64,000 nt of DNA, taken from the NCBI GenBank assembly GCA_017590115.1, contig JAGGNK010006335.1:496001-560000 (forward strand). Direction: 5' to 3'. The translations under genes were made by a program, and so were the position numbers. Below the pieces are notes generated by a model. It ran no database searches. It had not been told where the DNA came from and saw only the letters and a program-made list of their open reading frames with translations. Below, piece after piece: positions 27,001 to 46,788 of the stretch. The first letter of the stretch is position 1. Each line of letters starts with the position of its first letter. Source of the stretch: Montifringilla adamsi. Taxonomy: Eukaryota > Chordata > Aves > Passeriformes > Passeridae.

Positions 27001-28404
27001 GACACAGCACCTCTGCTCCTGCACTTTGTGAGAGAGAGGAAGGCAGCCACCAGAGCGCCTGATTTCTGCTCCTCACGTTCCCAGTTCCTCTCCTCTAGCA
27101 AATGGGCTCACAAAGAAATGAGCACATGACTACCAGGGGAGAGAATGTTGTGAGAAAACATCGCAGATAACACAGGTAGCTGTTAGCAGCCACTTTGTTG
27201 GTCTTAAGCATTTAATGTGAAACAGGATTTTACTCGGAATAGCTGTGTTCCCACAGCTACTGCAGACCAGTTCTAACGTTTAACGTTTTTAAGCCTTTAT
27301 ACACATTTCAAGCACATCCCACATTCCCAGACCTTCTCAATACGTACACAGTACACAGTATTCTTAGTATCTTGCTTTTGTAATTTGGCAGATCAGCTTC
27401 CAAAACACCAGCTAGGCCCTCCAGGTTGCTCTCCAAAGATGAATTACTCTAAAATGGAGGAAAAAAAAAAAAAAAAAAAAAGTTTCATCAACCAAGCAAA
27501 ACGAACTAGTCCAACGCTCACATGTAAGACAATGAAGCTGGACAAGAGCATCCTTTCATGTCGCCTAATTTTTCAGGGCAACAATCCAGTTCCATCAGCA
27601 GCGAAGAGCTGCTCTCGCTTGCCTAAGAGCTGCGCACCCGACCCTCTGCTAGGAACTTCAGCGTTCCCCCGGGATGCAAATCTAACGTCACCTCAGGAAC
27701 ATCCCGGTAGCGCGGCGGAGCACTCATTAACAACTCAGCACGAAGGAAAACACCTTGTTTTTCAGAACATCATCATCTTTTGTTCTGCCACCCCCTCCTC
27801 CTCCATCAGCCCCATCGTCGGGACTGGAAACTTTATGCCGTAGGAAGACCAGTTAATTTTTCCACACCCTCCGCAGGCTAGAATCATCAGCCCCATCTTT
27901 AGATACAATAGTAGCCATTCCCTGGCCGTTTATTGCCGATTGGGAAGCATTACACTGCGATTCAAGCTCTTACCCGCCACAGCACGTGGCTTACCAAAAA
28001 AAAAAAAAAAAAGGCAACTTTTTATCCATTTCATAAAATAATTTTTTGAGGGTCGCTTTTACAGACGAAATGCTCCTACACCACGCACGGGAAGGAGAGA
28101 AGGCGAAAGGAAACCAGGTTTTAACTCTTCCCGAACCGCCGGCCCACCTACCTTCTCTCCCACCCTGCAGATGAGCGACTCGAGCCTCTCCTCGATCTCC
28201 GACGGCTCGGACGTCCTCCGTCTCTTGTGGGGCTGCCCTGCTCCAACAACACAGCGAGTACAGCGTTACGGACGCCGCAGAAACCCTGCCGCTGCTCCAT
28301 CCCGCCGCTCCTCCATCCCGCCCAAGCCACCCTCCCTGCCGGGCCACCTCGGGGGGGACGCGGGGCTCACCATCGCTGTCGTCGCTGTGCCGCCGCCGCG
28401 ACAT
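2918..28404 (-). CDS. NCBP1: NCBP1, nuclear cap-binding protein subunit 1 (CBP80), 23 exons
   Basis: CBP80 is the large subunit of the nuclear cap-binding complex. With NCBP2 it binds the m7G cap of RNA polymerase II transcripts and supports splicing, 3' processing, RNA export and the first round of translation. All 23 coding exons were joined with GT-AG junctions and continuous phase, giving 2385 nt and 794 residues (human 790). The start has a strong Kozak context (GCCATGT) and encodes [12 protein letters not shown] basic nuclear localisation stretch (HKRRRTS) lies at residues 15-21. The helical MIF4G-like repeats follow, with many blocks nearly identical to human CBP80. A long charged helix around residues 645-705 is interrupted by an eight-Asp run. 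The protein ends in ...FCALQA. It is divergent from TSTD2 and shares its CpG-island promoter. Identification is certain; the UTR ends are not. Confidence 0.98.
3919..4032 (-). CDS. NCBP1: NCBP1 exon 22
   Basis: Residues 720-757, [17 protein letters not shown]... to ...IFLQ, almost identical to human. Donor GTAAGTTT, acceptor TCTCTGCAG. Intron 21 upstream is 408 bp and holds nothing else visible. Confidence 0.97.
4441..4584 (-). CDS. NCBP1: NCBP1 exon 21, acidic tract and coiled coil
   Basis: Residues 672-719. Starts RDS, then eight Asp codons, then [18 protein letters not shown] and ...LFLVIFQ. It encodes the acidic break and the second half of the long charged helix of CBP80. The Asp run is longer than the one I recall for human. 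Confidence 0.97.
4552..4575 (-). repeat. NCBP1: Coding GAT/GAC trinucleotide run (8 Asp)
   Basis: Eight consecutive Asp codons, a mix of GAT and GAC, in NCBP1 exon 21. The mixed codons argue against a very recent slippage event. The human protein, as I remember it, has four or five Asp here, which would account for most of the 794 versus 790 length difference. Confidence 0.85.
4830..6755 (+). mobile_element. CR1-type LINE, truncated and decayed
   Basis: A non-LTR retrotransposon copy in NCBP1 intron 20, antisense to the gene. An endonuclease start region lies near 4880-4990 and the endonuclease LGDFN motif at 5238-5252. Reverse-transcriptase blocks include [15 protein letters not shown] (about 5739-5783), [11 protein letters not shown] (about 5820-5852) and the catalytic FADD at 6165-6176. 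The end near 6715-6755 has TTCCAACCC and a degenerate terminal octamer (ATTCCGTG, ATTTCACG), as CR1 tails do. Frames are broken by stops and shifts, and spacing between endonuclease and RT blocks is too short, so there are internal deletions and it cannot move. The 5' limit is approximate. Full-length CR1 is about 4.5 kb. Confidence 0.9.
8874..8988 (-). CDS. NCBP1: NCBP1 exon 20
   Basis: Residues 633-671: [19 protein letters not shown]... to ARQHKR. First half of the long charged helix. Donor GTGAGTAA. Downstream intron 20 is the largest of the gene (4289 bp) because of the CR1 insertion; outside the CR1 I see nothing in it. Confidence 0.97.
9615..9718 (-). CDS. NCBP1: NCBP1 exon 19
   Basis: Residues 599-633, [20 protein letters not shown]... 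to the F-T-R junction. Donor GTAACAAG. Intron 19 downstream is 626 bp without visible features. Confidence 0.97.
11589..11682 (-). CDS. NCBP1: NCBP1 exon 18
   Basis: Residues 567-598, [20 protein letters not shown]... ending KNHPQ. Human has RVMFEVWRNHPQ where this reads [12 protein letters not shown]. Intron 18 downstream (1870 bp) holds nothing I recognise. Confidence 0.97.
13007..13109 (-). CDS. NCBP1: NCBP1 exon 17
   Basis: Residues 533-567, [20 protein letters not shown]... to ...SALAK. Acceptor AACTTGCAG, donor GTAAGTAT. Intron 17 downstream (1324 bp) appears featureless. Confidence 0.97.
14273..14395 (-). CDS. NCBP1: NCBP1 exon 16
   Basis: Residues 492-533: the split codon gives Arg, then [19 protein letters not shown]..., [19 protein letters not shown]. 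Human reads NSLPGHS at the junction. Intron 16 downstream (1163 bp) has no visible feature. Confidence 0.96.
15221..15324 (-). CDS. NCBP1: NCBP1 exon 15
   Basis: Residues 457-492, [20 protein letters not shown]... to YKYGDESN. Donor GTAAGTAT, acceptor TATTTCCAG. Intron 15 downstream is 825 bp and empty as far as I can see. Confidence 0.97.
16394..16468 (-). CDS. NCBP1: NCBP1 exon 14
   Basis: Residues 432-457, [20 protein letters not shown]...KCMR. Donor GTAAGTAA. Intron 14 downstream (1069 bp) shows nothing distinct. Confidence 0.97.
17022..17483 (+). other. 153-codon open frame in NCBP1 intron 13, unrecognised
   Basis: An open frame antisense to NCBP1, inside the 1307-bp intron 13. The translation is polar (many Gln, Asn, Gly, Arg), has no signal peptide, membrane segment or domain I know, and no clear promoter or splice context. 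Most likely a chance frame or an unidentified old repeat. Not claimed as a gene. Confidence 0.12.
17776..17838 (-). CDS. NCBP1: NCBP1 exon 13
   Basis: Residues 411-432, [22 protein letters not shown]. Short exon behind a T-rich acceptor (a T run, then AATTAAG). Identical or nearly identical to human CBP80 here. Confidence 0.97.
18537..18601 (-). CDS. NCBP1: NCBP1 exon 12
   Basis: Residues 390-411, [20 protein letters not shown]...DR. Donor GTAAATGT, acceptor ending TTTAAG. Intron 12 downstream is 698 bp. Confidence 0.96.
19005..19115 (-). CDS. NCBP1: NCBP1 exon 11
   Basis: Residues 353-389, [20 protein letters not shown]...GSLPQV. The only in-frame donor that joins to exon 12 is GTT|GTATCC, a weak match to the consensus. 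Intron 11 downstream is 403 bp. Confidence 0.95.
20635..20870 (-). mobile_element. CR1 LINE 3'-end fragment
   Basis: Read on the plus strand, phrases match the reverse complement of a CR1 3' region: CTGGAGATCATCAAGTC, then TCACCTAGAGCAGGTTGC, and later CTTCAGTTTGTGC. Divergence is high, so the copy is old. It lies in NCBP1 intron 10 in the same orientation as the gene. Limits are approximate. The rest of this 1973-bp intron is A/T-rich with no other feature recognised. Confidence 0.75.
21089..21152 (-). CDS. NCBP1: NCBP1 exon 10
   Basis: Residues 331-352, [20 protein letters not shown]...VE. Acceptor TTTTACAG, donor GTATGGAT. Confidence 0.97.
22407..22504 (-). CDS. NCBP1: NCBP1 exon 9
   Basis: Residues 299-331, [20 protein letters not shown]...KERKT. 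Donor GTAGGAGG. Intron 9 downstream (1254 bp) contains chance open frames only. Confidence 0.97.
23070..23285 (-). CDS. NCBP1: NCBP1 exon 8
   Basis: Largest coding exon, residues 227-298, from [20 protein letters not shown] through [18 protein letters not shown] to DYTDDPE. Nearly identical to human. It links the first and second MIF4G-like domains. Intron 8 downstream is 565 bp. Confidence 0.98.
23940..24009 (-). CDS. NCBP1: NCBP1 exon 7
   Basis: Residues 203-226, [20 protein letters not shown]...QEE. Phase-0 donor GTGACTAG. Intron 7 downstream is 654 bp without features. Confidence 0.97.
24487..24608 (-). CDS. NCBP1: NCBP1 exon 6
   Basis: Residues 163-203, [20 protein letters not shown]... 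to QAESYLK. Human has RRDWYVYAFLSS at the start, otherwise close. Donor GTAAGTTG. Intron 6 downstream is 477 bp. Confidence 0.97.
25132..25239 (-). CDS. NCBP1: NCBP1 exon 5
   Basis: Residues 127-162, [20 protein letters not shown]...EEDVPQ. Exactly 36 codons, phase 0 at both ends. Intron 5 downstream is 523 bp. Confidence 0.98.
26287..26443 (-). CDS. NCBP1: NCBP1 exon 4
   Basis: Residues 74-126, [20 protein letters not shown]... through [14 protein letters not shown] to NEAVHL, in the first MIF4G domain. Donor GTAAGTGG. Intron 4 downstream (1047 bp) is A/T-rich with no feature seen. Confidence 0.98.
27348..27448 (-). CDS. NCBP1: NCBP1 exon 3
   Basis: Residues 41-74, [20 protein letters not shown]...RILCTV. 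The A run at 27461-27481 on the plus strand is, for this gene, a long T tract just upstream of the acceptor TTTTAG. Donor GTACGTAT. Intron 3 downstream is 904 bp. Confidence 0.97.
28152..28237 (-). CDS. NCBP1: NCBP1 exon 2
   Basis: Residues 12-40, [20 protein letters not shown]...RVGEK. Contains the basic nuclear localisation stretch and the T-S pair that in human CBP80 (KRRKTS) is a reported kinase target. Donor GTAGGTGG. Intron 2 downstream is 703 bp. Confidence 0.96.
28371..28404 (-). CDS. NCBP1: NCBP1 exon 1 (coding part)
   Basis: Eleven codons, [11 protein letters not shown], plus one base. Start codon in GCCATGT context, donor GTGAGCCC, followed by a very short 133-bp intron 1. The start agrees with human [12 protein letters not shown]. 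Confidence 0.97.
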
Positions 28405-28697
28405 GGCAAGGAGCGGCGGAGAGGAGCAGTCGGGAGCGGCGGAGAGGAGCAGTCGGGAGCGGCGGAGAGGAGCAGCCGGGAGGAGCGGTGCGGAGCGCTG
28501 AGGAGCTCCGAGAAGCACTGGGCCGAGACACCTCGCGCGGGCCGACCAAGCGCTCTGCTTCCCCGCCCGCGGCCGCGCTGTTTCCGGGGCGGGCACGGCC
28601 TCTCCCGCCCACTTTCCAGTGGAACCCGAGCTCTTCCGGGGCAGGCACCAAGAGAGGGGGAGGAGGAGAGCGGGCGCTTCCCGGCGGAGAGGCGGAG
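28405..28697. promoter_or_regulatory. Divergent NCBP1/TSTD2 promoter
   Basis: Only 293 bp separate the NCBP1 and TSTD2 start codons. There is no TATA box. GC boxes lie at 28561-28568 (CCCCGCCC) and 28586-28593 (GGGGCGGG). ETS-type TTCCGG sites lie at 28582-28587 and 28634-28639. This is typical of housekeeping bidirectional promoters. Transcription starts cannot be placed from sequence alone. Confidence 0.8.
28411..28479. repeat. 23-bp tandem repeat, three copies
   Basis: Copies start at 28411, 28434 and 28457. The unit begins GAGCGGCGGAGAGGAGCAG; the third copy has one change (CAGCC for CAGTC). It lies 7-75 bases upstream of the NCBP1 ATG, so probably inside its 5'UTR, where the mRNA would be rich in CUCC/CGC. 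Confidence 0.9.
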
Positions 28698-38710
<10,013 letters not shown>

Positions 38711-41700
38711 GCTGTTTCATTGGTTAATCTGGCATGTGCTCATGTAAAGGGCTTCTGTAACCAGATCTCTATCTGTTAATCAGTTAGGTTTGGAAATTAT
38801 GAAAATGTGTCGGCTTGGAAAGTCTTGTTCATATGCTGCCTTTAAACATAGAATATGCCCTGAAAACCATCCATTACTTGCCTGTAAATTACCAGAGTGC
38901 CCGATTCATCACTAGCACTACAGGATTCCTCTCTCTGGGTACAGTCTTGTAGTGTGGCCTTTATCATGGGGATTTTGGAGCAGAGTATCTGCAGTGTGAC
39001 AGAGCTGCTCACAATTCAAAAGAAACTGAAGGAATTCAAGAACAATTCCATTTTTTTCTTCCTGCATGGAGATCAACCTTTCTGACCTCTCCAAGGATCA
39101 TGCATCTGCTTCAATAGCTTGTAGTAAGGTGTGCAAACAGCAGATTTATCAGTTTGGTGTGGGTATGTGACCAGATTAGACCCTGAAGATATATTCCACA
39201 TGCATGCCATCAACCTGCATCTCTTGCTTTATAGCAGTGAGAAGCAAGGCGATGTTACCTGAAATTACTGGCTTAACTCCTGTAAAACTGGCTGAAAGCA
39301 GCATAAGGAACTGGAGCAAAGGCCCAGAGACACTGTTTGCCTAGCCATACTTGTGTGACGTGTAGGATGAGCAGCAAACCAAATCTTCTCTCCAGTGCTC
39401 AGTCTCCCTGGGAACTGTTTTTTCTCCTCAGCTTGTCAGTGTATGAAATAGGCAGGGCTCAGCTCTGCTTGCACTAAAAAAAAACTAACAGCTTGAACCG
39501 TGTTAAAACAAGCACACAAAGAGGGGAGCACAGAGACTGTCAAAATACCAGCGTCATGGCACTGAAAGTGATGCATGTGTGCATAAATATTAGCAACAGC
39601 TATGAGGAGACGTCAAGATCCTTTATCCAGGTTAAATAATTCAAGTTCTGGGAAGCATTTGTGCTTTTTAAAGTTGAGTTTTTTAAAAACTGAAGATGTT
39701 TATGCAATTTCCAGCACTTGTTAGTGGAGGAATTGTCTTTGAAGGGATCTACAGCAAATGAGCTTAAAATACTGCTCCACGGGCTGTATTGTGTGCCTGG
39801 TGCTGTAGAATGTACAGAAAGGATTTATTAATAGCGCGGAAGATGTGTCTTGACTGAAAAATGTCTTTGAAATTTACTGTCATTCTGGGAACTAAACAGT
39901 AAGTCATTAGGACATCAGTCACTGGGTTTGGGGTTTTTTACTGGCAAATGCTTTTAAAAGCAAGAAAATAGTTTCTTAAGTTTCTGCAGTTGCTTAATGA
40001 CAGGGCCATGTTATTTTCATATAGATTGTACATTTCTCCCATGGTGCTATTAATTCAGCAAGGCCTCACTGTTAGCTTGACTAGCAAATTAAATACATGG
40101 GCATTGGTTCCATTAAAGCCATGACAAACATTTCTTCTTGCTTCCAGTATTGCTACCATGAAATCAATGGTTCACCAGCTGTCCTCATGACAATTCCATT
40201 AAGAAGGCAAAACCCTGGAGCTTAGGAGTGTTTCCTTTGGGAATCTTTCTAGGATAGTATTTAATAGTAAATCTGTGAACAACCCACCCTTGAGAAGAAA
40301 TTAGAAAATTCACATCAGTAGACCCCTTAAGCAGGAGTCTGAGCAGTGCCAGTGTCTCCCTGGCTTCCCAGTCCCTGTTAACTTCTGTGGTTTTGAGGAC
40401 TGGAGAAGAATCATGCAAGTTCTACTTGCAAGTCTGGTCTAAAGCACTGATGGAGTGCCCCATGATCTTCCTGTGTTAGGCTAAAAAGAACACAATTTTG
40501 TAATTCAGTCTATCAGCAGGTCTGGAACACTGTAATCAATTTGTAATGCTGTTTCTATATCACTTATCAGTACAGGATGGCAACAGCTTTATTTTATATG
40601 TAAATTTCTGAAACATCTATGATAAATAACCTTTAGTGCTTCCATTATAATTTTTTAAGTACTGCACAAATACACTTCACAAACTATGGTGGAAGTGCTT
40701 AATTCTGCAGAGATAAACACTGAAAGTAGCTAGTCTGCCACATGGTAGACCTGGCTACAAGGTACAATTCTGAGAGCTCCTCACAGCTGGAGATTCTACC
40801 TCAAAGGCAGAGGGGAGCCATGAGGCCTCTCCTGGTCCTTGCTGCAATAACGTAAGGGAGGAGAAGGATTTGAGATGTACAGATGGAGTCCCAAAAAGCC
40901 ATGTTCTCTCTGCTGCAGGGAGCAGAGAAGGGGATAAGAGACCGTTTTAGCCTGTTTCTTGCAAGTTAGCCCATAAAGGGCTCTCTGTCCTATTTTCTGG
41001 GTTTGTTTTGTCAGATTAATACAAATAAGGACTTGCCATGTGAAAAGCTATGTGGTGGCATCCAGGCATCTCAGTGGTAATGCCTGAGAGAAGGCACATG
41101 TGCTCCAGGAGAGGGAAGAATTTTCAGCAGGATGGGCTGCAGTCACCAGATGGCTTTTCCTCCCTTTTCCCAGGGAGCTGCTGGGCCAGATTTGCAAACA
41201 GGGATACATTTGCTCCTAAGTATCACCATTTTGTAGCTCCATTGCTGCGCAGCTTATAGCCTTCCACCACACAGCCTGATGCCTCAGCACTGCCTGTCTC
41301 TGCTGCACCACCCTCAGCTGTCAGATGCATCCTGCAGCAAAACAGCTCTGTGAGGATCAGCCAGGGAACCTGGGATGATCCTGACAGCTTCATATACCTT
41401 TGGGCTGCAAGGTTAAAGTGGATGCTGCTACAGTGAAACACAGGACAAAGTTCTTATCTTTTTTTTTTTTTTTTTTTTTGTTAAGGGCTGTAGTAGTATG
41501 CTTGTGGTAGTGCTCCCTGGTCTGCAGATGCATCTCCGTGCATGTCTGTGCTTCTTAGTACCACCAGGTCTTTCCAAGATAAGAGTCATTTACCTTCTGA
41601 AACCAAGGGAAGAGCTGAGCCTGTGTCGTGCAAATCTGAGTAGATGGCTCAGCTGAAAGTGAGCCATCAGAGCTCTAATTTGATGATTCAGTTGGTCATT

Positions 41701-42905
41701 TCAAAGTCTTCACAGGCACATAGAAGGAAGTACTTTTTAAAGTCTGCCAGTTTTTTCATTTTAATATGTTTTCAAGTATTTTTATTTCACATTCATTTTC
41801 TCATACAGAACTTGCACATTGGAGGAAACAAGCTATGGTGAAGCATTTTATATGACACCATGGGCACATTTATTAAGATTTGGAGAGCAACAAGTATGTT
41901 TCCCACATTGCTGAATAGTGTTCTCTGCTTCACTGGTCAGGGCTAAATCATCAGCAGTGTTTGTTCACAAGCTCTGGAGAAATCTCTGGGACTTTTGCCA
42001 GAATATATGTAAAAGGCTGAAAAACTTCACTCTCTAACAGACATTTAGAGGTAGACTTCTAGCAAGAGAGAACATTTTCTAGGATGTGTCATCTGCCCAA
42101 GATTAAGGTTTCAGAACAGCAATGCTTTTTCCATGGAGACTTCTTACTGAGCAGGATCCCACCCACATTAACAGTTTTGGATGTGCTGGGTCCAGTCTGC
42201 TGCAGGTCTGGGAGATCCACAAGCCTGTGGGGAATTCCTCCCAGGCTGGATGTTGAGTGTACACTGACAAAAAGCTGTGAGATCATACATAGTGTAAGTT
42301 CAGATTTGGGGTATTTCACTTCACAGCTTTAGGGCACAACATTTATTCTTGCATTTATGTGGACATCAGGGACAGCAGTAATTCCTAGCAGAACAAAATT
42401 TAGTTAATGGACATGGTCATCTAGACAAAACAGGAAAGGGAGAGAATTTGATGTGTCCGCAGTGAATATCTGGACAAACGCTTTTAACACTAGGAAGCTG
42501 AAGGAGTGGGGAGTAGAAGAGAAGGTTCTCATTTGCCGATTAGTTTGGCCATCTCTGGGGGTTAGGGTTTGCATCACACCTCTAAGAATGACTGCTTCCT
42601 TCACATGTGCATGGGATTGAAGGATATTCACCCATCTAAACCACTTGATTTTTGAGACTCTGTTTTATATTTGGTGGCCTTAAATTTCATTTAATCGGGA
42701 GTGGAGATCAATTTTTTGTAAGAAACACTGGGATGGATTTGACACAACATCTCAAATGATTCAGCAAATGTTGGCAAAAAATCGTAACTCACAATTCTTG
42801 AAATTAGCCATGTTTCCAGATGTTAGAAGTGCTTGTTAAGTGCTAGTTACTCCTCTGTAGTTACTTGAGATCAACTTTGAAAAATAAAGTATTTTTTTAA
42901 TACTT
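38711..42905 (+). other. TSTD2: TSTD2 3' flank and possible long 3'UTR
   Basis: No coding exon is visible between the two stop codons (38710 and 43257). The clearest canonical plus-strand AATAAA is at 42883-42888, followed by T/G-rich sequence, which would give a 3'UTR of about 4.2 kb. Weaker variants (ATTAAA near 40112, CATAAA near 40971) could end it sooner. A run of 21 T lies at about 41459-41479. Confidence 0.4.
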
Positions 42906-43256
42906 CTATAATTTGTGTGAAACAGTTGTATCTTTCATTCATGCATACCACATCCTAACTACGAAACACCGTGCAGGAATTTTATAGAAAAATTAATCCC
43001 CTTTAACGCTGGATTGTACTCTAAACTGAGGTTGCATAAAATTGACACGTTGGCTTGAATAGTTTCCAGCTCTACAGAAAACATCAACAGTCCTACTGGA
43101 TAAAATCTTGATACAAACTACAGCCACTATTTCATTTCAACTGTTAGTGCGTAAAACAGAACAGAGGCACCACAAATACTCTGTCAAGGCACTTAATTGC
43201 CTTTAGATTTCCACAGTGTAGCACAGATCACTGGGAATGACCTCCATAGCCAGGAA
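42320..43256 (-). other. TMOD1: TMOD1 3'UTR (predicted)
   Basis: Sequence after the TMOD1 stop on the minus strand. The nearest canonical minus-strand AATAAA is at 42342-42347. Others at 41869-41874 and 41781-41786 could give longer forms. The end is uncertain. Confidence 0.4.
42883..42888 (+). terminator. TSTD2: Candidate TSTD2 polyadenylation signal
   Basis: Canonical AATAAA followed within 20-40 bases by T-rich and TTTGTGTG sequence. It would place the TSTD2 end inside the predicted TMOD1 3'UTR on the other strand. Confidence 0.4.
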
Positions 43257-43321
43257 CTACACTCCAGTTCTGCACTTGGGAAAAATAGGCCCATTCACCT
43301 CTGCAAGTCTTCTCTTCCTCA
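43257..43321 (-). CDS. TMOD1: TMOD1 exon 10 (last)
   Basis: Residues 339-359, [21 protein letters not shown], then TAG at 43257-43259. Too short to stand out as an open frame; found by homology to the tropomodulin C-terminus and a good acceptor (CTTTTTCAG). The preceding 1894-bp intron shows nothing else. Confidence 0.96.
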
Positions 43322-46300
43322 CTGAAAAAGAAGAGAAAGAGGAGTCAGTCATGGCAACGGGATCATGTGCATGGCAGGCTTGCCTTAACAGCTGTAGAAA
43401 GGAGCTGAAAGATGTACTTTCTGCCAGGAAAGAAATAGGATGGCATCAGCTTCTGACTTCCTGCCTTAAGCAGCAGGCACAGCCTTACACAGTAAAATCA
43501 AAGAAGAGGAGGTTTTTCTCCATATGCATTTTTAAGGCCAGCAGCTACTTTCAGCCTTAACTCCCTTATTTTGTAGTTAATTATGTTTCACAGTTTGTCT
43601 TTGTAATTGGACTTCAGCCAGTTCATCATCTGACTGATGGAGAGACAGCAGGAAACAGATGCCACAGTTTTTCCTTTGCTAGTTTTTCAAATTAAAAATC
43701 TGCCTTTTCAATAAAAAAAAAAAATTAAAAATCTCTTCTTATCCTAAGCCATTGGGCTCCAGTCCTCTGATCATGGTTAACATGGCCAAAACAGTCTCAT
43801 ATCTAGTCTTATACATCTTGGCACCTACACTCATGACTTTCCAAGAAAGGTGTGGGAAAAAAAAGCCAGAACAAAAATGTATAAAGAGAATGCAGAAGTT
43901 AGCTGATGAAGATGAACATAAAGCCTTCCAAGTTGGTTCACACAGAACATTTTAGGGAATAGAAGGTAAGGGACCAAAACCATGTTCTGGTAGCATCTGA
44001 TAGGCAAGAACACTGGAGTGGAGCACAAGCAGAGAGCTATTGCTGACAGGGAGCAAAAGAAAGGGTTTTTTTACTTATACATTGTCCAGGTGTACAGCTG
44101 AGATGCTATTGCCAGAGACCATCAGACCGAAGAATATGAGCTGCAAACAAGAACCAAATCAGACAAAAAATACAGATCTTAGTGGCCAAGGAGGCAAAAT
44201 ACACAACTCTTAGGTGGAAGGCAAGTTGTGAATTCGTTCTCTTAACAGCAGGAACAATCAAAATACTAGATTGTAAATGTTTGAGCTGATTACTTTGCAT
44301 GCCAGGTGCTGCAGAGTCATTAAAAATCATGCTCTGTTCCAAAGGACAGAAAATAGCAAGCCTTTCCCAGCACAGTGCTCAAGTGACCAGGTACTGAGTA
44401 TTTTGTGTGATCCTTGAAGAACTGGTACGTAGCTTGGCTGTGCTTCCTAGGAGCAGAGTACCGGCAGAAGCAAGATCGATTTTTTTCCATTTGTTTTTAA
44501 AACACAACAAATTAAGCATCTGCCTGATATGAGAGCTGCTGTGTACAGTGTGGTGGGTGTGTTAGCTGCGTTCAGCACTGCTCCGCTGGCCTGGTTTCCA
44601 GTGCTCTACAGCAGCTTATAGCCAAGCAATGGAAAGGCTCTGCCACGTGCTTTGGCTGAAATGGCAGTTTGCAGGCTTGCCCACATTTCGCTTCTCAAGC
44701 ACGTCTAATCACTTCATTGAGGGTATACAGATAACTCAAAGCAACGTGGCTTCCCACATATCCCTAGAAGCAGTTCCAGTTAGTTTTGCTGAGGGGGATG
44801 GGCCAAATCTTAATTGCTGTCAAAGTTCAACTCCACTATTTTTCATCTCCTTGTTAAAGTGGGAATGAAGCTGGAGGAAGACAAGCAGTTGGCAGGAATC
44901 ACAAATGCTAGAAGCTCGTAGCCCATGTGCCACATGCTGTATCACAAGCTCTACTGAACCACAGCAGCAGCTCTTGCTCCTTCCCAACAATGCCCACTGT
45001 TTCTACAGAAAACACTGCCTGGCTGACAGCAGTGCAGTAAGAAACCAGCTGGTGAAGGCTGCCTTCCTCCTTGAGGGGCAGAGCATCATCAGGCTCTTCA
45101 ACAGGCACATTCCAATTCATACACATCTTTAACATGAGCAGTTCTGCACTAATCCCACCAGGAGTTTCCCACAGGACCCTCCCATGCTTCCCAGCTTTCG
45201 GCTAGCCTGACTCACCCAGGTCGTTGTTACTCATCATGGCATTGGAGGCGCGAAGCCGGGGACCTTGCTGAGTGAAATGGTACCCGAACTTCAGCAGGGA
45301 GGTGTTCTTTTCCAATATATTTGCGATTTCCATTTCTACTTTGTTGCCCAAGGGCTGACTCTTTAGAAAACAGAAAACAGAAAAGCAAGCTGTTCAGGCT
45401 AGAGGGTGATTCAGAGCAAGCACTTAGAGGGAAGGGGTGGACATTTGCAGATCTTTCTCTGGACCTGTGTCCATGTCTGACTTGGAGCTGGTAAAACAAA
45501 CCACCGGCCTGTTCCTGTACACACGCTACAACTGAGAAGCTCCAACTCCTCCAGCGGACATTCCCACAAGTCCTTTTGCCCAAAGACTTCATTTCTTGGA
45601 CAGATTAGTAGATCTGTAGAAACCAGGATTTTCGTCTCTCAGTCAGCTGTCTCTGAGTTGCCCAAAGCTCAGCTGCTTCATGCTGTGTGTTTCTCAGCCT
45701 CTGTATCCCGGCACACTCGCTCCCCACACGCAGGCCATGTTCTCCTGCCCAGAGCTGCTGCCCACACTCCCTTTACCTGGTTGTCAATGCGCAGCTCCAC
45801 AAGCGATGTGTTGCCCTCGAGTGCTTCGACAATAGCCAGAATCCCAGACCCAGAAATGAAGTTTGACTCCACATTCAGGCTCTTCAGTGTGCTATTGACC
45901 TTCAGCATTTCTGCCAGGGCCTGTGGACAGAGGTGGGCAGGAAGAGCTGGCAGTCAGATAGGCGGGGGCAGAGCACCACAGGGCAGCAGGGCTTCAGCCC
46001 CCCTCACCTCCAGAGTACTCCTGGAGGATCCCACACGCTGCGCAGTTCCACTGACACCAGATGGAAGTGCTCTTGGTGGAGTGAAGGGTGTTCCCTGCTG
46101 CTGCACGGGGATTCTTGAACATGAGCGTGCTGGAGGCCACAGCAAAACCTCTCATGGACAAGCACTTGGGGCCACCCCAGAAGGTGATAGTCCACACTTG
46201 CAGCTACCCTGTGACAGCTTCATCTGTCCCTCCTCTAAAGCCAGCATGGTATGACAAGGATGCTGACCAGCACTGGCCCTGCCTGCACTGCACAGGGTTG

Positions 46301-46748
46301 AGATGCTTCCCATTAAAACATGCATGAGGAGCATGTCTTGAACAACAAGGGATCTCCACATCCAAGGTGTCCTCCCAAGCAGCATCACAACCATATTGAT
46401 AATTTTTGTCTCCTTAGTGGGTAAGACCAGAAGTGGCTGGAATGCTCGTAACACCCCAGACCTGATCAGATCATGCCGCTTCAAATAAACTGCAAGGGAG
46501 GATTAATGTACATGAAGCAAAAGGACCAGAAGGCGATGCCCACATGGCAGGGCTAACCTGCACCCAAAGCACTTTGCTGCTTAGCACCTGCTCTCCCCTA
46601 GCCCAGCACAGCACCCCTCAAGCTCTGACACAGCACCTGTCCTGCCTGCACAGGCAGTCTCCCCAGTCCAGAATGCCTGAAGTCATTTAAGAGCAGTATT
46701 GCCTTTCAGAAAGTTTCTTTTTCTAGCAGGAAACTGGTGTGCACGTGT

Positions 46749-46788
<40 letters not shown>

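Noticed and set aside
27461..27481. A run of about 20 A as a possible poly(A) tail of a retrocopy
   Set aside because: On the minus strand it is the T-rich polypyrimidine tract next to the NCBP1 exon 3 acceptor.
45658..46254. 198-codon plus-strand open frame
   Set aside because: Antisense shadow across TMOD1 exon 8 and flanking intron, no recognisable features.
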